Below, in pieces: positions 31,729-41,255 of a DNA stretch of 64,000 nucleotides. The stretch is from the NCBI GenBank assembly GCA_041748555.1, contig JBGTDA010000131.1:1-64000 (forward strand). The letters run 5' to 3'. The notes beneath the pieces are model-generated. The model was not told the origin of the DNA and did not search any database. It saw nothing but the letters and a program-made list of their open reading frames with translations. This DNA comes from Rhodonellum sp041748555. GTDB taxonomy: Bacteria > Bacteroidota > Bacteroidia > Cytophagales > Cyclobacteriaceae. The translations under genes were made by a program, and so were the position numbers. Within the stretch, counting starts at the first letter, position 1, and each line of letters opens with the position of its first letter.

Positions 31729-33831
31729 ATGCAAAGCTTCAGAACAGAAATAGAAAACCCGGTAGTAGAAAAAGACATTTTAGAACTGGAACGCAAAATT
31801 GCTCTTTTCAGGGATGGGAAAATAGATGAGGAAAAATTCCGGAGCCTGAGGCTTGCACGCGGAGTATATGGACAGCGGCAGCCGGGTGTCCAGATGATCC
31901 GGATCAAACTGCCTTATGGAAAAGTTACGGGCGAGCAGCTGAAAAGGATTTCCGAGGTTTCGGACAATTATTCTACAGGAAGATTGCATATCACCACACG
32001 TCAGGACATTCAGATCCACTATGTGAGCCTTGACCGCACTCCGGAACTTTGGGCTGAACTGGAAAAGGATGATGTAACCCTGCGGGAAGCCTGCGGAAAT
32101 ACCGTCAGAAACGTGACAGCTTCCGAAACAGCAGGAATCGATCCCAATGAGCCATTTGATGTAACACCTTATGCAGAAGCTACTTTCAAATATCTTTTGA
32201 GGAATCCGATCTGTCAGGAAATGGGCAGAAAATTTAAAATTTCTTTTTCGGCTTCTGAGGAAGATACAGCTTTGAGCTATCTGCACGACCTGGGGTTTAT
32301 TCCTCAGCTAAAAGAAATCGAAGGCCAAAACGTAAGGGGGTTTAAAGTGCTTTTGGGTGGTGGACTAGGTTCCCAGCCAAGGCATGCCGATCTGATTACA
32401 GAATTTTTACCAACGGATCAGCTTATTCCTTTTATCGAAGGAGTATTGCGGATATTTGACCGACATGGAGAACGAGCCAAAAGACTGAAAGCCAGAATGA
32501 AATTTCTCGTCAAAGACATTGGCGCGGAAGCTTTTCTGGATTTGGTGAAAGAAGAACAAAAGGCTTTGCCATTTAAAAATTATCCAATTGACGCTCAATC
32601 CTATGAAGATTCGGAGACACTTCCCCAGCCAGAAATCCATCCGGTGGAGGAGCCTTTGGACCTCGCTTATGAACAGTGGAAACTGACCAATGTACTTCCC
32701 CAAAAACAGGAGGGTTATGTTGCTATCGGCATCAAGGTTTCATTGGGAGATTTCTACACAGATCAGGCAAGAAAACTGGCTGACTTGATCGGGAAATATG
32801 CGGGTAATGAAATCAGGTTGACACTCAGACAGAATATTCTTATCCGGAATGTCAAAAAGGAGCTAATCCCTTTCTTCTATCTGGAACTTCAAAAATTAGG
32901 TCTGGCAGCACACGGATACAATACCTTGGGTGATATCACCGCTTGTCCCGGAACAGATACCTGTAATCTGGGAATTGCCAGCAGTACCGGCATCGCCCAA
33001 GAGCTGGAAAAAGTAATTTTGAATGAATATCCTCAATATCTCAAAAACAAGGATTTGACAATCAAGATTTCAGGCTGTATGAATGCCTGTGGTCAGCACA
33101 ACATGGCCCATATCGGGTTCCAAGGCATGTCAATGAAAGTTGGCAAATCTGTCGTTCCTGCCTCTCAGGTACTTCTTGGAGGTGGCACCTTGGGGAATGG
33201 AAACGGAAGATTTGCGGATAAAGTCATCAAATTGCCAAGCAAAAGAGGTCCTCAGGCTTTGCGGAATCTTCTGGAAGATTTTGAGCAAAACAGCCCGGCA
33301 GAGGAATCGTTTCTGGATTATTATGACAGGAAGGGACAAATGTATTTCTATGAACTGCTGAAGCCATTGGCTGAAACAGCAACGCTTTCTGCCGAAGACC
33401 ATGTGGATTGGGGCAATGAAGAAGCTTATAAGATAGCCGTTGGAGTGGGAGAATGTGCCGGTGTGATATTGGACCTTGTAGCCACATTATTACTGGAAGC
33501 AAAAGAAAAGCTGGATCTTGCCAAAGAAACTCTGGATGAGACAAGATGGTCTGACAGTATTTATCATACTTATGCCGGCCTGATCAACTCAGCCAAAGCC
33601 ATACTGTTGAGCGAAAGCATCAGTACCAATTCCTATGCGAATATCATCAGCCAATTTGACGAAGCTTTCACCAAAACCGGTAAGATTGATCTTGGCAAGG
33701 ATTTTTCGGAACTGGTATATCAGATCCAAAAAAACGAACCTTCAGTAGCTTTCGCAAATGCGTACTATCAAACAGCTTTGGAGGTATTTCAAAAAATAGC
33801 AGCATACAGAGAGAAGGAGGTGGCGATATGA
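31729..33831 (+). CDS. Assimilatory sulfite (nitrite/sulfite) reductase with C-terminal HEPN-like domain
   Basis: The frame is open from TTG 31687, but ATG 31729 (MQSFRTEIENPVVEKDI) gives the expected N-terminus, 700 residues long. Two ferredoxin-like half-domains and siroheme domains follow: LARGVYGQRQPGVQMIRIKL, GRLHITTRQDIQIHYV and TLRQNILIRNV. The [4Fe-4S]-siroheme cysteines lie in CPGTDTCNLGI and SGCMNACGQH. The reaction is sulfite to sulfide with six electrons, probably from ferredoxin because no flavoprotein subunit is nearby. The last ~140 residues form a helical HEPN-like domain (YKIAVGVGECAGVILDLVAT, HTYAGLINSAKAILLSE) without the RNase motif RxxxxH. It overlaps cobA by four bases. 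Confidence 0.9.
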   Translation: MQSFRTEIENPVVEKDILELERKIALFRDGKIDEEKFRSLRLARGVYGQRQPGVQMIRIKLPYGKVTGEQLKRISEVSDNYSTGRLHITTRQDIQIHYVSLDRTPELWAELEKDDVTLREACGNTVRNVTASETAGIDPNEPFDVTPYAEATFKYLLRNPICQEMGRKFKISFSASEEDTALSYLHDLGFIPQLKEIEGQNVRGFKVLLGGGLGSQPRHADLITEFLPTDQLIPFIEGVLRIFDRHGERAKRLKARMKFLVKDIGAEAFLDLVKEEQKALPFKNYPIDAQSYEDSETLPQPEIHPVEEPLDLAYEQWKLTNVLPQKQEGYVAIGIKVSLGDFYTDQARKLADLIGKYAGNEIRLTLRQNILIRNVKKELIPFFYLELQKLGLAAHGYNTLGDITACPGTDTCNLGIASSTGIAQELEKVILNEYPQYLKNKDLTIKISGCMNACGQHNMAHIGFQGMSMKVGKSVVPASQVLLGGGTLGNGNGRFADKVIKLPSKRGPQALRNLLEDFEQNSPAEESFLDYYDRKGQMYFYELLKPLAETATLSAEDHVDWGNEEAYKIAVGVGECAGVILDLVATLLLEAKEKLDLAKETLDETRWSDSIYHTYAGLINSAKAILLSESISTNSYANIISQFDEAFTKTGKIDLGKDFSELVYQIQKNEPSVAFANAYYQTALEVFQKIAAYREKEVAI

Positions 33832-34598
33832 ACACAAACATAAATCCAAAAGTAACTCTTGTGGGTGCAGGCCCGGGTGATCCGGAACTGATAACCTTAA
33901 AGGGGGTATTTGCATTGAATAAAGCGGATGTGGTTTTGTATGATGCGCTGATTGCAAAGAGTCTGTTGAAACATGCGCCTGAAAAGGCAATTAAAATCTA
34001 TGTTGGAAAGAGACACGGCAGCCAACAAAATCCTCAGGAAGACATCAATAGCCTTTGTGTTGAAAATGCCTTAAAACATGGACATGTTGTCCGATTAAAA
34101 GGAGGAGATCCATTTGTATTCGGAAGAGGTTCTGAAGAAATTGATTATATTGAAGCCTTTGGCATTCCGACCACAGTTATTCCCGGCATTACTTCAGCGG
34201 TATCCGTACCCGCGGCCGCCGGAATTCCCGTGACAAAAAGAGGGGTATCTGAAAGTTTCTGGGTGATAACAGGGACCACTTCTTCAGGAGAACTTTCCCG
34301 TGATTTACACTTGGCTGCGCAATCTACAGCAACGGTAGTGGTTCTGATGGGAACAAAAAAACTTGCGGAAATCGTAAAAGTATATCAGAAAGCATATAAG
34401 GCTGACCTGCCAATTGCGATCATTCAAAGTGGAACTACTTCAGAACAACATGTTGTAGCAGGTACGATCAATGACATCGAAAAAAAGGCTTTGGATTCAG
34501 GCATAGGAGCCCCTGCCATCATCATTATTGGAGAAGTAGTCAAAGAAAGTTACCAGCTGATGGACATTTATAAAGAAGTGTTGGTCAAAGTAAAATAA
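33828..34598 (+). CDS. cobA: Uroporphyrinogen-III C-methyltransferase
   Basis: The 256-residue SAM-dependent enzyme methylates uroporphyrinogen III at C2 and C7 to give precorrin-2, the siroheme precursor. VGAGPGDPELITLKG is the classic start. YVGKRHGSQQNPQEDIN, LKGGDPFVFGRGSEE and PVTKRGVSESFWVITG are family signatures. The start overlaps the stop of the sulfite reductase (ATGA), coupling cofactor supply with the enzyme that needs it. Confidence 0.95.
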   Translation: MNTNINPKVTLVGAGPGDPELITLKGVFALNKADVVLYDALIAKSLLKHAPEKAIKIYVGKRHGSQQNPQEDINSLCVENALKHGHVVRLKGGDPFVFGRGSEEIDYIEAFGIPTTVIPGITSAVSVPAAAGIPVTKRGVSESFWVITGTTSSGELSRDLHLAAQSTATVVVLMGTKKLAEIVKVYQKAYKADLPIAIIQSGTTSEQHVVAGTINDIEKKALDSGIGAPAIIIIGEVVKESYQLMDIYKEVLVKVK

Positions 34599-34667
34599 GA
34601 TTCTGACCTTTATCTCCTTCCTATTTTGATTAATTGCCGTTTTACCACCCCATAATTTTAATTTTCC

Positions 34668-35306
34668 ATGAACGAACTTTATCCCATTTTCCTAAAAGTC
34701 CACCAACTCAATATCCTCTTGGTTGGCGGGGGATTTGTGGGCACTGAGAAGTTGTCGTTTTTGTTGAAAAGCAGTCCTCAAGCCCATGTTACAGCCGTTT
34801 CGAGAGAATTTTCGGAAGAGTTTGTGGAGCTGGCGGAGAAGAGTGCTAATGTAACTATGATCAGGGATGTTTATCATGAAAAATATCTGGGAGCCAAACA
34901 TATTGTAATTACTGCGACAGATGATAAAGCCGTAAACAAACAGATCCACGATGAGGCCAAAGAGCGATATCTGCTCGTGAATGTGGCCGATACTCCCGCA
35001 CTCTGCGATTTTTACCTGGGAGGAATTGTGACAAAAGGAAATGTCAAAATCGCAATCAGCACCAATGGTAAATCCCCAACAACAGCCAAAAGGTTGCGCC
35101 AACTTTTGGAAGAAGTCATTCCCGAAGACATCAACGAACTGGTAGAAAACATCAACCAATATCGGGAGACGTTAAAAGGAGATTTCGAATACAAAGTTGA
35201 AGCCCTGAATAAACTGACCGAAGGATTGGTAAAAAAAGACAAAGAAGGTGAATTGGGTAAGAGTTTTTATTCCTTTAAACTGAATACCTCCAAAAAGCGG
35301 AATTAG
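34668..35306 (+). CDS. Precorrin-2 dehydrogenase (siroheme synthase CysG N-terminal-like)
   Basis: The 212-residue product has an NAD-binding start (LYPIFLKVHQLNILLVGGGF, VGTEKL) and the CysG/Met8 features IVITATDDKAVNKQIH, LLVNVADTPALCDFYLGG and ISTNGKSPTTAKRLRQLLEE. It oxidises precorrin-2 to sirohydrochlorin and may also insert iron; no separate chelatase is seen. It lies 69 bases after cobA and closes the sulfate assimilation cluster. The C-terminal tail is unique and charged. Confidence 0.92.
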   Translation: MNELYPIFLKVHQLNILLVGGGFVGTEKLSFLLKSSPQAHVTAVSREFSEEFVELAEKSANVTMIRDVYHEKYLGAKHIVITATDDKAVNKQIHDEAKERYLLVNVADTPALCDFYLGGIVTKGNVKIAISTNGKSPTTAKRLRQLLEEVIPEDINELVENINQYRETLKGDFEYKVEALNKLTEGLVKKDKEGELGKSFYSFKLNTSKKRN

Positions 35307-35331
35307 AAATGTCTTACTCCATAAGCATGTT

Positions 35332-35697
35332 CTATTGATTTTTCTTTGGCTCATTCTCTTTCACCCGAAATCCAACAATTTTTGCAATAAGGTCATACGG
35401 AATAGGTTGTGAAAAAGGAAATTGCACTGAACCTTTTCCCTGCTTGTATTTACTAAGTTGATCTGCAAATTCGGAATGCCCTGTCGGCGTGGCAAAAAAT
35501 CCGACATGATTTTTAAATCCTCCAAAATAAACCAATGGCTTTCCCTTCGTTTTGTAAGCAGGCATTCCATAACTGATACCTTCCTTCGCATCCGGAGCCT
35601 TTTCTTTAATAGTAAGCCTTACCTTCTCCAAAATCTTTTGAATCTCCTCCGGAAAAGTCTGAATGTACTCCTCCACCGTTTTTATTTCTGTTTTCAT
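35332..35697 (-). CDS. DUF1801 domain protein
   Basis: The 121-residue product has the DUF1801 pattern: VEEYIQTFPEEIQKILEKVR, KEGISYGMPAYKTKGKPLVY, FFATPTGHSEF and a final aromatic/proline segment (VQFPFSQPIPYDLIAKIV). Some members are described as frataxin-like iron chaperones, others have no known role. It is convergent with the siroheme gene. Confidence 0.82.
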   Translation of the reverse strand: MKTEIKTVEEYIQTFPEEIQKILEKVRLTIKEKAPDAKEGISYGMPAYKTKGKPLVYFGGFKNHVGFFATPTGHSEFADQLSKYKQGKGSVQFPFSQPIPYDLIAKIVGFRVKENEPKKNQ

Positions 35698-35753
35698 GAT
35701 GATCTTATTGAGCTGAAGAAAACTAACTGATATTTCAACAATCCCATTATAAA

Positions 35754-36875
35754 TTACTTCAGATTTTCCATTTTCACAATCGGGATATCGGTATTGACAA
35801 GCTGTCTCAAAGGCTGGATGTCAGCTTCCGGATAAACATAACCCGATTCTGAAAGAGGATAAAGTAATGGTGCAAGGTTTTGGACGGCAGCCTTACACCC
35901 CTGCATGATCGCCGCCATATTGCCTGTTTGTTTGGACAATGAGGCTTCATTTTCTATTTCAAAGGGACCTGTAAATCCTTTTTCCTTTAAAGCATTTACA
36001 AAAGCCCGCCAATCCATGCTGTCACCCAACCCAAAGCCCGGTAGTGTAGCTTCGTAATGATGCCTGTCCCATTCGTTTTGGCTAAATGGAATGCCCGCCT
36101 TGGCCGCCCAGTCAGGTTTCACTTTTTGCATGGGATACATATTTCCCCAGAAGGGGTCCGAAACATTCCGGGTTGATTTGACATGGATCCTTTTCAACCT
36201 CGGCAATGCTGTATTCTTAATCACAGCCACGGGATCCGTCTGCTGCCAGACATCATGTGAGGGATCATAAATTTCGCCATGCGCTTTACTTGGAATCAAT
36301 TCATACATGATCTTTCTGGCTGCCAACACTCCTGGAAGATTATTGTAGGTTGTGGAATAGCCCGAGGATCGCCACCCTTCCATGGGGCAGTTTTCATATA
36401 AAATTGTCACCCCGAGATCTTCTGCATATTTGATAATGGGAGAAAAAACGCGTTGATATTCTTCCAGATTTTTTTCGAACCCGTTTTCCTGTATCCCCAA
36501 TTCATGGTTGTAGCCGGCAAAAGTGCCCACCAAGACATCATTTTCATCACCACCCATCAGGTGTGCCATCCGGATCAACTTTAGAAGATGATCCTGATTT
36601 TTGGTTTTCTGCAATGGATCGCCTCCGATAAGATTGTCAAAAGTACCGATTGAAAGGCGAAGTTTAGCAGCATTGAATTTATCGATAACTGCTTTTGCAT
36701 CATCAACTCCAAAATTATCATAATCCAAATGGGTGGCCACAAAATCATCCCGGGTCCCATCTTTTCTGAATACACATACATCCAGTCCCTGCACGCCGGA
36801 TTCTATTGCTTTCTCAATGGTTTGATCCAGGTTTAACTGGTCAAATGCCGAGGTCATTATCCAAATCTGATTCAT
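35754..36875 (-). CDS. Sugar phosphate isomerase/epimerase-like TIM-barrel protein
   Basis: The 373-residue product resembles the xylose-isomerase-like (AP endonuclease 2) superfamily. Metal-ligand candidates lie in THLDYDNFG, ILYENCPMEGW (Glu), IYDPSHDVWQQ (Asp, His), KRIHVKSTR and a final EIENE. No signal peptide. Substrate unknown; relatives act on sugars, inositols or hydroxypyruvate. It stands alone between DUF1801 and the divergent dehydrogenase gene. Confidence 0.82.
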   Translation of the reverse strand: MNQIWIMTSAFDQLNLDQTIEKAIESGVQGLDVCVFRKDGTRDDFVATHLDYDNFGVDDAKAVIDKFNAAKLRLSIGTFDNLIGGDPLQKTKNQDHLLKLIRMAHLMGGDENDVLVGTFAGYNHELGIQENGFEKNLEEYQRVFSPIIKYAEDLGVTILYENCPMEGWRSSGYSTTYNNLPGVLAARKIMYELIPSKAHGEIYDPSHDVWQQTDPVAVIKNTALPRLKRIHVKSTRNVSDPFWGNMYPMQKVKPDWAAKAGIPFSQNEWDRHHYEATLPGFGLGDSMDWRAFVNALKEKGFTGPFEIENEASLSKQTGNMAAIMQGCKAAVQNLAPLLYPLSESGYVYPEADIQPLRQLVNTDIPIVKMENLK

Positions 36876-36999
36876 ATTATTTTCCTGACAGGTTTACATA
36901 CATAAAATTAAGGATTACTAAGAGGTTCGGGATAGCATCAAATCCAAACCATCCATCACCTTTTCAATAATCCTCCAAACAATTTCATCTCAAATTGAT

Positions 37000-37007
37000 T
37001 AAATTTG
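37000..37007 (+). promoter_or_regulatory. -7 element for the PQQ-type dehydrogenase gene
   Basis: TAAATTTG exactly matches TAnnTTTG, 22 bases before the ATG. No TTTG -33 element was found at 17-23 bases. Confidence 0.4.
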
Positions 37008-37029
37008 TGTTCAAACCAAACATGATCCT

Positions 37030-38202
37030 ATGAAAATTAATGAAAAATTGTCCTTACTTTTTCCAGCTGCCTTACTATTTGCTATGGTATCCTGTGATGT
37101 TAAGGAAGAAACGGCCGAACCTGCACCAATGGATCCATTTGCTGTGAAAACCGAAAAAATGACCATAAAAGTGGATACACTTTATACAGAGTTAGAAAAT
37201 CCATGGGGAATGACCTGGCTACCGGACGGCAGAATGCTGGTAACAGAAAGAAAAGGTGAAATCCTGGTTTTCGAAGATGATAAATTTACCGGACAAAAAC
37301 TGGAAGGTGTACCCAAAGTCCACGAAGTAAATCAGGCAGGTTTATTGGACATTACCCTTCACCCCGATTATGCCAACAATGGCTGGATTTATATTTCTTA
37401 TGCCAAAGATTCGGGAGATGGTGGTGTATTGGCAATCATGCGGGCTAAATTGGAAGGAAACACGCTAACCGACCAAGAGGAAATAATCGTCAATCTTCCT
37501 GAGTGGGAAGGTGGAAGACATTTTGGCTCAAGAATCATTTTTGACAAGGACAATTATCTATATTATTCAAACGGAGATAAAGGATCCAGACCGGCCAATG
37601 CACAGGAACTGGACAATGCTCACGGAAAAATCCATAGAATACATGATGACGGCAGAATTCCTGAAGACAATCCCTTTGTAAATACTCCCGGAGCAGTACC
37701 ATCCATCTGGACTTATGGAAACAGGAACCCTCAGGGAATGGTGTATGACAAAGAAAACAACCGGATTTGGGCGGTTGAACACGGCCCAAAAGGCGGAGAT
37801 GAACTGAACCTAATCCAAAAAGGAGAGAACTACGGATGGCCTGTCATTTCTTATGGAATGAACTACGACGGAACGGTTCTTACCGATATTCAGGAGAAAG
37901 AAGGAATGCAGCAACCGGTAACATTTTGGGACCCGTCCATTGCTACATGCGGGCTGGCTTTGGTCACTTCAGATCGATATCCGGCATGGAAAGGAAACCT
38001 GATGGTAGCCGCACTTGCCAAAATGCACATTGCAAGAGTGGAGCTGAATGGGACAGAATATGCCGATCAGGAGATTCTGCTTCAGGATATTGGAAGAGTA
38101 AGGCAAGTGGCTCAAAGTCCGGATGGATTTATTTATGCCATCACAGAAGCCACAGGTTTGATGGTCAAACTGATTCCTCAAGAGGAGCAAAATGCTCAAT
38201 AA
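37030..38202 (+). CDS. PQQ-dependent sugar dehydrogenase-like lipoprotein
   Basis: The 390-residue product has a lipoprotein signal (LLFAMVSC, Cys22). A six-bladed propeller of the glucose/sorbosone dehydrogenase family follows: ENPWGMTWLPDGRMLVTER, LLDITLHPDYANNGWIYISY, GSRIIFDKDNYLYYSNGD, YGNRNPQGMVYDKENNRIWA, EHGPKGGDELNLI and NYGWPVISYG. It should oxidise a sugar with PQQ in the periplasm; PQQ synthesis genes are not in the window. A terminator follows. Confidence 0.9.
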   Translation: MKINEKLSLLFPAALLFAMVSCDVKEETAEPAPMDPFAVKTEKMTIKVDTLYTELENPWGMTWLPDGRMLVTERKGEILVFEDDKFTGQKLEGVPKVHEVNQAGLLDITLHPDYANNGWIYISYAKDSGDGGVLAIMRAKLEGNTLTDQEEIIVNLPEWEGGRHFGSRIIFDKDNYLYYSNGDKGSRPANAQELDNAHGKIHRIHDDGRIPEDNPFVNTPGAVPSIWTYGNRNPQGMVYDKENNRIWAVEHGPKGGDELNLIQKGENYGWPVISYGMNYDGTVLTDIQEKEGMQQPVTFWDPSIATCGLALVTSDRYPAWKGNLMVAALAKMHIARVELNGTEYADQEILLQDIGRVRQVAQSPDGFIYAITEATGLMVKLIPQEEQNAQ

Positions 38203-38233
38203 AGCTTAGTGCAATTAATAGCCCAAGATCAAA

Positions 38234-38285
38234 AACAGCCATTAAAAATCGTCTAAATTGATTTTCAATGGCTGTTTTTTTTTAT
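38234..38285 (+). terminator. Terminator of the PQQ-type dehydrogenase gene
   Basis: AACAGCCATT (38234-38243) pairs with AATGGCTGTT (38267-38276), with further A/T pairing inside, then a T-run that reaches the convergent gene's stop. Confidence 0.78.
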
Positions 38286-39097
38286 TTTTCATATGAAAAT
38301 TCTAAAGGATTTGGGTAATCAAAGCCAAAACCTGTTTTTAGGATTTTTTCAGCTGAAATTTCCTTCCAACTCTTGACACCTTCCGGCGCAAAGTTTAAAG
38401 GGGGAGGAAATCCTAGATCAACTGCATTCCTGATATAAACGTTTTTTCTCAGAGGATGCTCAGGGGCGACTCCATTGAAAATTTCATTCCAGAGCTTCAT
38501 TTCGATTATCCATTGGATGAGATTACAGGCATCATTTCGATGGATATAATTTACAGGTGTATCCCCTACCACATTTTCCTTTCCCGAAAAGTACCTGCCC
38601 GGAATCCTGTCAACTCCCAGCAAGCCTCCCAAGCGTAAAATTGTCAAATCATAATTCTTGTCCTTCAAGAGGATTTGCTCCGATTGAAATAGGGCTGCAT
38701 TTCCGGTGGTTTCTGAAGTAAGTTTATCCGTCTCCCTGGCAATCTGATTTTGATCAGGATAAACAGAGGTAGCACTTATATAGATGACCTTTTTTATACC
38801 TGCCTGAATAGCCATCTCTTTCAAAAACTTGATCTGTTCAGGATGATGGGTTGAGGGTAATGTTCGTGTTCTTGGTGGGATATTGATAAAAAGAATATCA
38901 GTTGCGAAGAGTTTTTGATAACCAATTCCTTGGGGATGGGGATTAAAACTCAGCAAATCGACATCAAATCCGGATCGCTCCAGCCTGATTTTTTTATCAG
39001 AGGAAGTGGTGCTTCCCGCCACTTCATAGTTATTGGCTCTTAATTGTTTGGCTAATGGCTCGCCTAACCAGCCCATACCGATAATTGAAATTTTCAT
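38282..39097 (-). CDS. NAD(P)-binding SDR-type epimerase-like protein
   Basis: The 271-residue product has a Rossmann start (ISIIGMGWLGEPLAKQL), INIPPRTRTLPSTHHPEQI and IYISATSVYPDQN, in which Ser/Tyr residues resemble the extended-SDR catalytic segment. LRLGGLLGVDRIPGRYFSG and VNYIHRNDACNLIQWIIE follow. It resembles YeeZ-like putative NAD-dependent epimerases. Substrate unknown. Convergent with the dehydrogenase gene; a terminator-like hairpin lies just upstream. Confidence 0.82.
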   Translation of the reverse strand: MKISIIGMGWLGEPLAKQLRANNYEVAGSTTSSDKKIRLERSGFDVDLLSFNPHPQGIGYQKLFATDILFINIPPRTRTLPSTHHPEQIKFLKEMAIQAGIKKVIYISATSVYPDQNQIARETDKLTSETTGNAALFQSEQILLKDKNYDLTILRLGGLLGVDRIPGRYFSGKENVVGDTPVNYIHRNDACNLIQWIIEMKLWNEIFNGVAPEHPLRKNVYIRNAVDLGFPPPLNFAPEGVKSWKEISAEKILKTGFGFDYPNPLEFSYEK

Positions 39098-39122
39098 TCA
39101 GAGGAATAAATGCAGTAATAAA

Positions 39123-39149
39123 AAACCCTCTGCTTTAAGTAGAGGGTTT
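39123..39149 (-). terminator. Terminator of the fatty acid hydroxylase gene
   Basis: AAACCCTCT (39123-39131) pairs perfectly with AGAGGGTTT (39141-39149). On the minus strand it is followed by a T-run (complement of the A-run before 39123). It begins six bases after the hydroxylase stop. Confidence 0.75.
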
Positions 39150-39154
39150 GTAGA

Positions 39155-39793
39155 TTATTTTTCTTTTTTAGGCATTGTGCCAAGAATATAATCCCAAAGA
39201 GGGGTACTCACACCGAAAGCAACATCGGGATCTTTGTAGTGATGAATGGCATGATTCACCCATAGGATTTTGAGAAAGTTTTTAGGTGGCTGATAGGCAT
39301 GCACTATGTAATGGACTGCCAAATAGCCGGAATACCCGATCAAAAATCCGGGTAAGAAATAGAGGGCATATTCTCCCATCAACAGAGTAAATACGATATA
39401 AAATATAAGTGCATAGGCGGCACTGACAAAAGGAGGCATTGCCAATCGGTCCTTATCTTTTGGATAATCATGGTGTACCCCGTGAACATTATATTGTACC
39501 TTGTCCTTGACGGGCGTATCAGGCTCCATATGAAACAAATACTTGTGCATCATATACTCCACAAAAGTAAAGGCAAAAATCCCGGCCAACAAAATCACCA
39601 ATCCTAGTCCGAGTGAAATTTCTGTAACTGTCACTGCATAGTAAAAAGAAACAGCACCTATACAGAAAAACAAAATTATGGGAACGCTTATGTGGGTTCT
39701 GGAAATTCTCTCCAGAATCGGATTGTCAAATAAGTGGGCACTGCCGTTGTTATCGGGTTTATCCAGTCTTCCTATTTTTTTCATGGTATTCAT
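39155..39793 (-). CDS. Fatty acid hydroxylase superfamily membrane protein
   Basis: The 212-residue membrane protein has four to five helices and the histidine boxes of the di-iron hydroxylases: HKYLFH, HGVHH, HYIVHAY and HAIHHYKDP. This layout fits fatty acid 2-hydroxylase-like enzymes, which hydroxylate acyl chains of sphingolipid-type or amide-linked lipids, known in Bacteroidetes. The substrate is inferred from the family. An ATG lies three codons inside (MKKIGRL) and may be the true start. Confidence 0.85.
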   Translation of the reverse strand: MNTMKKIGRLDKPDNNGSAHLFDNPILERISRTHISVPIILFFCIGAVSFYYAVTVTEISLGLGLVILLAGIFAFTFVEYMMHKYLFHMEPDTPVKDKVQYNVHGVHHDYPKDKDRLAMPPFVSAAYALIFYIVFTLLMGEYALYFLPGFLIGYSGYLAVHYIVHAYQPPKNFLKILWVNHAIHHYKDPDVAFGVSTPLWDYILGTMPKKEK

Positions 39794-39933
39794 TCTTCTT
39801 CAAACAATTTTCACGACACATGAATCTTAAAATTTTCTGCAAAAGGCAGATCCCAAAATGCTGAATTTCAAGCAAATTTAAATCAATTCTTTAAATAAGC
39901 CGAAAAATCACTGATTTAACCCAAATAATTTAA

Positions 39934-41079
39934 TCAAATCTGATTGGTCAACTTCATTGATTTTTCTATCGTTTTTTGATAAAACGCCTCATAAAGAGGA
40001 AGTATTTTAGAAACATCAAATTCTTTTGCTCTCTTCAAAGCATTTTCTTTAAAAAGCGGAAGATTGCGATCATCCAGTATTTGCAAGGCCTTTTTTGTCA
40101 TGGTTTCAATGTCTCCGATATTGCAAACATAACCTGTAACACCATCTATATTCAGCTCGGGAATTCCACCTGCATTTGAAGAAAGGATTGGGACTTCACA
40201 GGCCATTGCCTCCAAGGCTGCCAAACCAAAGCTTTCTTTTTCGGATGGCATCATAAACAAATCCGCAACTGAAAGCACCTCTTCTACAAGGTCCAGTTTC
40301 CCCAAAAATCTGATATCCACACAGGTTCCCAGCTCTCGGCACAAAATTTCCATTCTATCACGCTCGGGACCATCACCAACCAAGAGAAGCTTGACAGGAA
40401 TTACCTTCCTTAGCTCATAAAATACTTTTATCACATCCTCCACACGTTTCACTTTTCTGAAATTGGAAGTATGGACAATCAGTTTTTCACCATGAGGACA
40501 AATAGCAAATTTAAAATGTTCCTTTTTCAGTTTTTTAAACCGCTCCAAATCTATAAAATTCGGAATAACATCAATCTCGGCTTTGATATCAAAATGATCA
40601 AAAGTGGATTTTCGAAGATCCTCAGAAACTGCCGTCACCCCGTCGGATTTATTGATACTGAAAGTGACCACAGGTGCATAACTTGGATCCCTACCAACTA
40701 AAGTAATATCCGTCCCATGAAGGGTTGTCACCACGGGTATATAAATATTCTCTTCTTTGAGAATCTGTTTGGCCATATAGGCTGCTGAGGCATGTGGGAT
40801 AGCATAATGGACATGGAGGAGGTCCAAATTTTCATATTTTACCACATTCACCATCTTGCTTGCCAAGGCCAGTTCGTAAGGAGCATGCTCAAAAAGGGGA
40901 TAACTCTTGATGTCAACCTCATGATAAAAGAGATTTTGGCTGAAAAAATCAAAGCGGGTCGGTTGTCGATAAGTGATAAAGTGAACTTGATGTCCTTTTT
41001 TGGCTAAAGCGATGCCCAATTCCGTTGCAACAACACCACTGCCTCCAAAGGTTGGATAACATACAATCCCGATTTTCAT
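39934..41079 (-). CDS. bshA: N-acetyl-alpha-D-glucosaminyl L-malate synthase BshA
   Basis: The ATG at 41077-41079 gives the standard start MKIGIVCYPTFGGSGVVATE; an in-frame start 14 codons upstream is less likely. The 381-residue GT4 glycosyltransferase has HVHYAIPHASAAYMA, TLHGTDITLVGRDPSY, the nucleotide-binding HTSNFRKVKRVEDVI and ESFGLAALEAMACEVPILSS with the EX7E motif. It joins GlcNAc from UDP-GlcNAc to L-malate, the first step of bacillithiol synthesis. The bshB and bshC genes are not in the window. Confidence 0.92.
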   Translation of the reverse strand: MKIGIVCYPTFGGSGVVATELGIALAKKGHQVHFITYRQPTRFDFFSQNLFYHEVDIKSYPLFEHAPYELALASKMVNVVKYENLDLLHVHYAIPHASAAYMAKQILKEENIYIPVVTTLHGTDITLVGRDPSYAPVVTFSINKSDGVTAVSEDLRKSTFDHFDIKAEIDVIPNFIDLERFKKLKKEHFKFAICPHGEKLIVHTSNFRKVKRVEDVIKVFYELRKVIPVKLLLVGDGPERDRMEILCRELGTCVDIRFLGKLDLVEEVLSVADLFMMPSEKESFGLAALEAMACEVPILSSNAGGIPELNIDGVTGYVCNIGDIETMTKKALQILDDRNLPLFKENALKRAKEFDVSKILPLYEAFYQKTIEKSMKLTNQI

Positions 41080-41255
41080 AAAACTATTTTTTTCTAAGTT
41101 TATTTGATAGCCTATAAACACGAGATATAGAGGCTTTTGTTCAAAATCAAGAATCTTATTGATGAATTTTATCTAAGATAGGTCAAGATCAGCCTTTTGA
41201 AAATTCCAATTGGCCTCTTCCAATACGCCTATGAATTCCATATCCTCTCTACGGT

